DNA of 64,000 bases from an uncultured Allofournierella sp. (GTDB taxonomy: Bacteria > Bacillota > Clostridia > Oscillospirales > Ruminococcaceae). The notes below the pieces were generated by a model. The model saw only the letters and a program-made list of their open reading frames with translations, searched no databases and had not been told where the DNA came from. Shown here one piece after another: positions 61,643-64,000 of the stretch (its first letter is position 1; every line of letters begins with the position of its first letter). The position numbers were made by a program, and so were the translations under genes. Location: NCBI GenBank assembly GCA_944382705.1, contig CALWNE010000033.1, positions 1 through 64,000 on the forward strand. Direction: 5' to 3'.

Positions 61643-62689
61643 ATGCTGCGCATCGAGGAACTGCTCATCGACGAAGATACAAGCGTGCTGCAAACCATGA
61701 AAACGCTGGACGAAACCGGCCAGCGCATCCTGTTCATTGCTCCCCAGGGCCAGCTGAAAGCTGCCGTGACCGATGGGGACATCCGCAAATACATCTTGCG
61801 GGGCGGTGCGCTGGATGGCCCCATCTGCCAGGCAGCCAACTACCAGCCCATCAGCCTGCCTGCCGCCCAGCGGTCCCAGGCACGGCGCTGCATGGAGGAA
61901 AAGGGAATTGACGCCCTGCCTTTGGTAGACAGCCAGGGCCGCATTGTGGATTTGCTGTTTGCCAGCGGGGTGGACATCGACCGCAGCCGCTGTGCAGATT
62001 TGCCGGTGGTCATTATGGCTGGCGGCCTGGGTACCCGGCTGTACCCCTACACCAAAATTCTGCCAAAGCCCCTGATTCCAGTGGGGGAAATGCCCATTCT
62101 GGAACACATCATCCACCGCTTTTGCAAGTTTGGCTGCCGGGATTTCCGCCTGGTGGTCAACTACAAAAAAAGCATGATTAAAAGCTACTTTGCAGACCTG
62201 GAAAAGGACTACCAGGTCTCCTATGTGGACGAGGAGGAGCCCCTGGGCACCGGCGGCGGCCTTTGCCTGCTTAAAGGCCAGATGAACAATACCTTCTTTT
62301 TGTCCAACTGTGACATTCTGCTGGATGCAGACTATGGGGACATTGCCGCCTACCACAAAGCACAGGGCAATGTAATCACCATGGTGTGCGCAGTCAAGCA
62401 TTTTACGGTGCCCTATGGGGTGATTGAACTCAACCAGGACGGCACCATCCAAACCATGAAGGAAAAACCGGAAATGAGCTTTTTGACCAATACCGGCGTA
62501 TATGTGGTGGAGCCCCGTGTGGTGGAGGAGCTGGAGGACGGCAAAAAGCAGGGCTTTACCGACATCATCGAGCACTACCGGGCCCTGGGCGAGCGGGTGG
62601 GTGTTTACCCCATCAGCGAGCAAAGCTGGATGGACATGGGCCAGATTGAGGAGCTGGACAATATGCGCCGCCGTTTGGAGGAGCAGTAA
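61643..62689 (+). CDS. ptmE: CBS-domain nucleotidyltransferase PtmE
   Basis: 348 residues. The N-terminal CBS pair (residues 1-120: VTDGDIRKYIL, GIDALPLVDSQGRI) is fused to an NTP_transferase domain (VVIMAGGLGTRLYPYTKILP with the nucleotide loop; NCDILLDADY with metal Asp). In Campylobacter, PtmE makes GDP-glucosamine from GlcN-1-P, feeding the GDP-sugar route to legionaminic acid. ATG 61643 is preferred: GGGAGG is 9 bases upstream, whereas the GTG at 61637 is too close. It marks the pathway as the GDP-linked type. Confidence 0.9.
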   Translation: MLRIEELLIDEDTSVLQTMKTLDETGQRILFIAPQGQLKAAVTDGDIRKYILRGGALDGPICQAANYQPISLPAAQRSQARRCMEEKGIDALPLVDSQGRIVDLLFASGVDIDRSRCADLPVVIMAGGLGTRLYPYTKILPKPLIPVGEMPILEHIIHRFCKFGCRDFRLVVNYKKSMIKSYFADLEKDYQVSYVDEEEPLGTGGGLCLLKGQMNNTFFLSNCDILLDADYGDIAAYHKAQGNVITMVCAVKHFTVPYGVIELNQDGTIQTMKEKPEMSFLTNTGVYVVEPRVVEELEDGKKQGFTDIIEHYRALGERVGVYPISEQSWMDMGQIEELDNMRRRLEEQ

Positions 62690-62819
62690 CCATTCCGGCC
62701 CCGGCCCGGCGGTACAGCCGGATTTGTGCCGAAGCATCCTCTTTTAGCGAGAAAACAGCCGATATTTTGTATAAATAAGCAACAAAACAACAAAAAGTAT
62801 TAAAAATGGAGTGTAACCC

Positions 62820-63815
62820 ATGGGTGTTTTGATTATTGCAGAAGCCGGAGTCAACCACAACGGCAGCCTGGAGCTGGCCAAGCAGATGGCCCTCACCGCC
62901 AAGGAGTGCGGTGCAGATGTGGTAAAATACCAAACCGCTGTGCCGGAACTGGTCATCTCCAAAACCGCACAGAAGGCCGAGTACCAAAAGCGGGAAACCG
63001 GCGAGCAGGAAAGCCAGCTGGAGATGGTGCGCCGGATTCATTTTGGATTTGAGGCCCACCGGGAACTGAAAGAGTATTGCGATTCCATTGGTATTCAGTA
63101 TCTGTCTGCCGCCTTCGACCTGCCCAGCGTGGAGTTTTTGCAGTCTCTGGATCTGCCCTATTTCAAAATCCCCAGCGGCGAAATCACCAACCTGCCCTAT
63201 CTGGAAGCCATTGGCCGCACCCAAAAGCCGGTGATTCTTTCCACCGGCATGAGCACCCTGCCGGAAATTGAGGATGCCATCAGCGTGCTGGAGGATAACG
63301 GCTGCCCTGCGGTAACAGTGCTCCACTGCAATACCGAGTATCCCACTCCCTACCAGGATGCAAACCTGCTGGCCATGCTGGAGCTGAGCGAGCAGTTTGG
63401 CCTGCCGGTAGGCCTTTCGGACCACACCCCCGGCTGGGAGTGCGATGTGGCCGCCGCTGCCCTGGGTGCAGTGGTGATTGAAAAGCACTTTACCTTGGAT
63501 AAAACCATGGAAGGCCCGGACCATAAGGCCAGCCTGGAACCCCAGGAGCTGAAGGCCATGGTGCAGGCGGTGCGCAACATTGAACAGGCCATGGGCACCG
63601 GCCACAAGGCGGTTTCTGCCAGCGAGGCCAAAAACAAGCCCATTGCCCGCAAAAGCATCGTGGCAGCCCGGCCCATCCAGCAGGGAGAGGAGTTTACGGA
63701 GGAAAACCTCACCACCAAACGCCCTGGCGACGGCATCAGCCCCATGCGCTGGTACCAGGTGCTGGGCCAAAAGGCCAAGCGCAGCTTTGAAGAAGACGAA
63801 GCCATTGAGCTGTAA
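62820..63815 (+). CDS. legI: Nonulosonate synthase (legionaminic acid synthase LegI/NeuB family)
   Basis: 331 residues. Condenses a 6-carbon sugar with phosphoenolpyruvate to the 9-carbon acid. The TIM barrel starts VLIIAEAGVNHNGSLELA, with FKIPSGEITNLPYLEAIG, LHCNTEYPTP and GLSDHTPG; the C-terminal SAF/antifreeze domain covers residues 270-331 (KSIVAARPIQQGEEFTEENL). ATG 62820 has TGGAG upstream. It comes after a 130-base A+T-rich gap that may hold a further promoter. NeuB, PseI and LegI share this fold; the neighbours decide for LegI. Confidence 0.93.
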   Translation: MGVLIIAEAGVNHNGSLELAKQMALTAKECGADVVKYQTAVPELVISKTAQKAEYQKRETGEQESQLEMVRRIHFGFEAHRELKEYCDSIGIQYLSAAFDLPSVEFLQSLDLPYFKIPSGEITNLPYLEAIGRTQKPVILSTGMSTLPEIEDAISVLEDNGCPAVTVLHCNTEYPTPYQDANLLAMLELSEQFGLPVGLSDHTPGWECDVAAAALGAVVIEKHFTLDKTMEGPDHKASLEPQELKAMVQAVRNIEQAMGTGHKAVSASEAKNKPIARKSIVAARPIQQGEEFTEENLTTKRPGDGISPMRWYQVLGQKAKRSFEEDEAIEL

Positions 63816-63830
63816 CAAAGGAGCAGTTGC

Positions 63831-64000
63831 ATGAAACAGCATACCCTGGCTGTAATTACCGGTACCCGGGCGGAATATGGTCTGCTGCGGCCGGTGCTGC
63901 AAAAATTGCAGGCAAGCCCCCGGTTTGACCTGCGGCTGCTGGTAACCGGCGCCCATCTGGCTGCGGAGTACGGCAGCACCGTGGAGGAAATTGAGGGGGA
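63831..64000 (+). CDS. legG: UDP-GlcNAc 2-epimerase-type hydrolase LegG (3' end outside window)
   Basis: Only the first 56 codons are present. The start MKQHTLAVITGTRAEYGLLR is the NeuC/LegG N terminus with the nucleotide-binding TRAEYG block, then LLVTGAHLAAEYGSTVEEI. In the pathway LegG removes the nucleotide and inverts C2 to give the substrate of LegI. ATG 63831 has AAAGGAG upstream and follows legI by 15 bases. Confidence 0.9.
   Translation, partial: MKQHTLAVITGTRAEYGLLRPVLQKLQASPRFDLRLLVTGAHLAAEYGSTVEEIEG

Overview
The window looks like a chromosome segment of a G+C-rich, anaerobic, endospore-forming Firmicute of the Oscillospiraceae/Ruminococcaceae type. The evidence is SpoIIE, a rubredoxin and a flavodoxin-ferredoxin protein, a LUD-domain protein, two cardiolipin synthases, a T-box leader, and many consensus sigma-A promoters (TTGACA-17-TATAAT class) and intrinsic terminators. 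I see no IS element, CRISPR array, rRNA or tRNA. Family assignments rest on motif recognition only; no database search was run.

Layout. 1-2.5 kb (minus): an SGNH protein (cut by the left edge) and an MBOAT acyltransferase, divergent from gltX. 4.7-7 kb: spoIIE. 7.2-9.9 kb (minus): a solitary prepilin-like protein, class II fructose-bisphosphate aldolase and an 8-oxoguanine DNA glycosylase. 10.4-15 kb: an RlmB-type methyltransferase, then a 1196-residue protein that keeps a P1B-ATPase-like membrane fold without catalytic motifs and carries a Pro/Gln-rich N-terminal half. 15-20 kb: an EF-G-like GTPase, greA and lysS. 20-25 kb: an XRE regulator, an ABC transporter, RuvX, a DUF1836 protein and an EFR1-type ferredoxin. 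25.4-31 kb: rubredoxin (minus), cardiolipin synthase 1 (minus), a cyclophilin lipoprotein (minus), a DUF1292 protein, a probable 6S RNA, and an 84-residue protein coupled to cardiolipin synthase 2. 31-38 kb: a LUD protein, a thioredoxin-fold protein without redox cysteines, an EamA transporter, an A+T-rich acyltransferase island, an XRE/membrane-protein pair with clear operators, and a GT2 glycosyltransferase. 38-42.5 kb: a DUF4358 lipoprotein, an Lrp-type regulator, HflX and a MATE transporter.

42.5-45.3 kb (minus) is a methionine ABC transporter operon behind a T-box leader. Its binding protein MetQ is circularly permuted: the canonical second part precedes the first, at normal total length. 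Its MetN lacks the C-terminal methionine-sensing domain. I consider the permuted MetQ the most unusual observation in the window.

45.5-64 kb is a surface-glycan locus. Leftward genes are an N-acetyl sugar amidotransferase, a Wzx-type flippase, a glycosyltransferase, an SGNH protein and an MBOAT. Rightward genes are LegB, a DUF2142 membrane protein, two tandem modules each made of a large GT-C-like membrane protein plus a small two-TM protein, LegC, PtmE, LegI and the start of LegG. Together they indicate synthesis of a legionaminic-acid-type nonulosonate, possibly acetamidino-modified, followed by export and O-acylation. LegH and LegF are not seen and may lie beyond the right edge.
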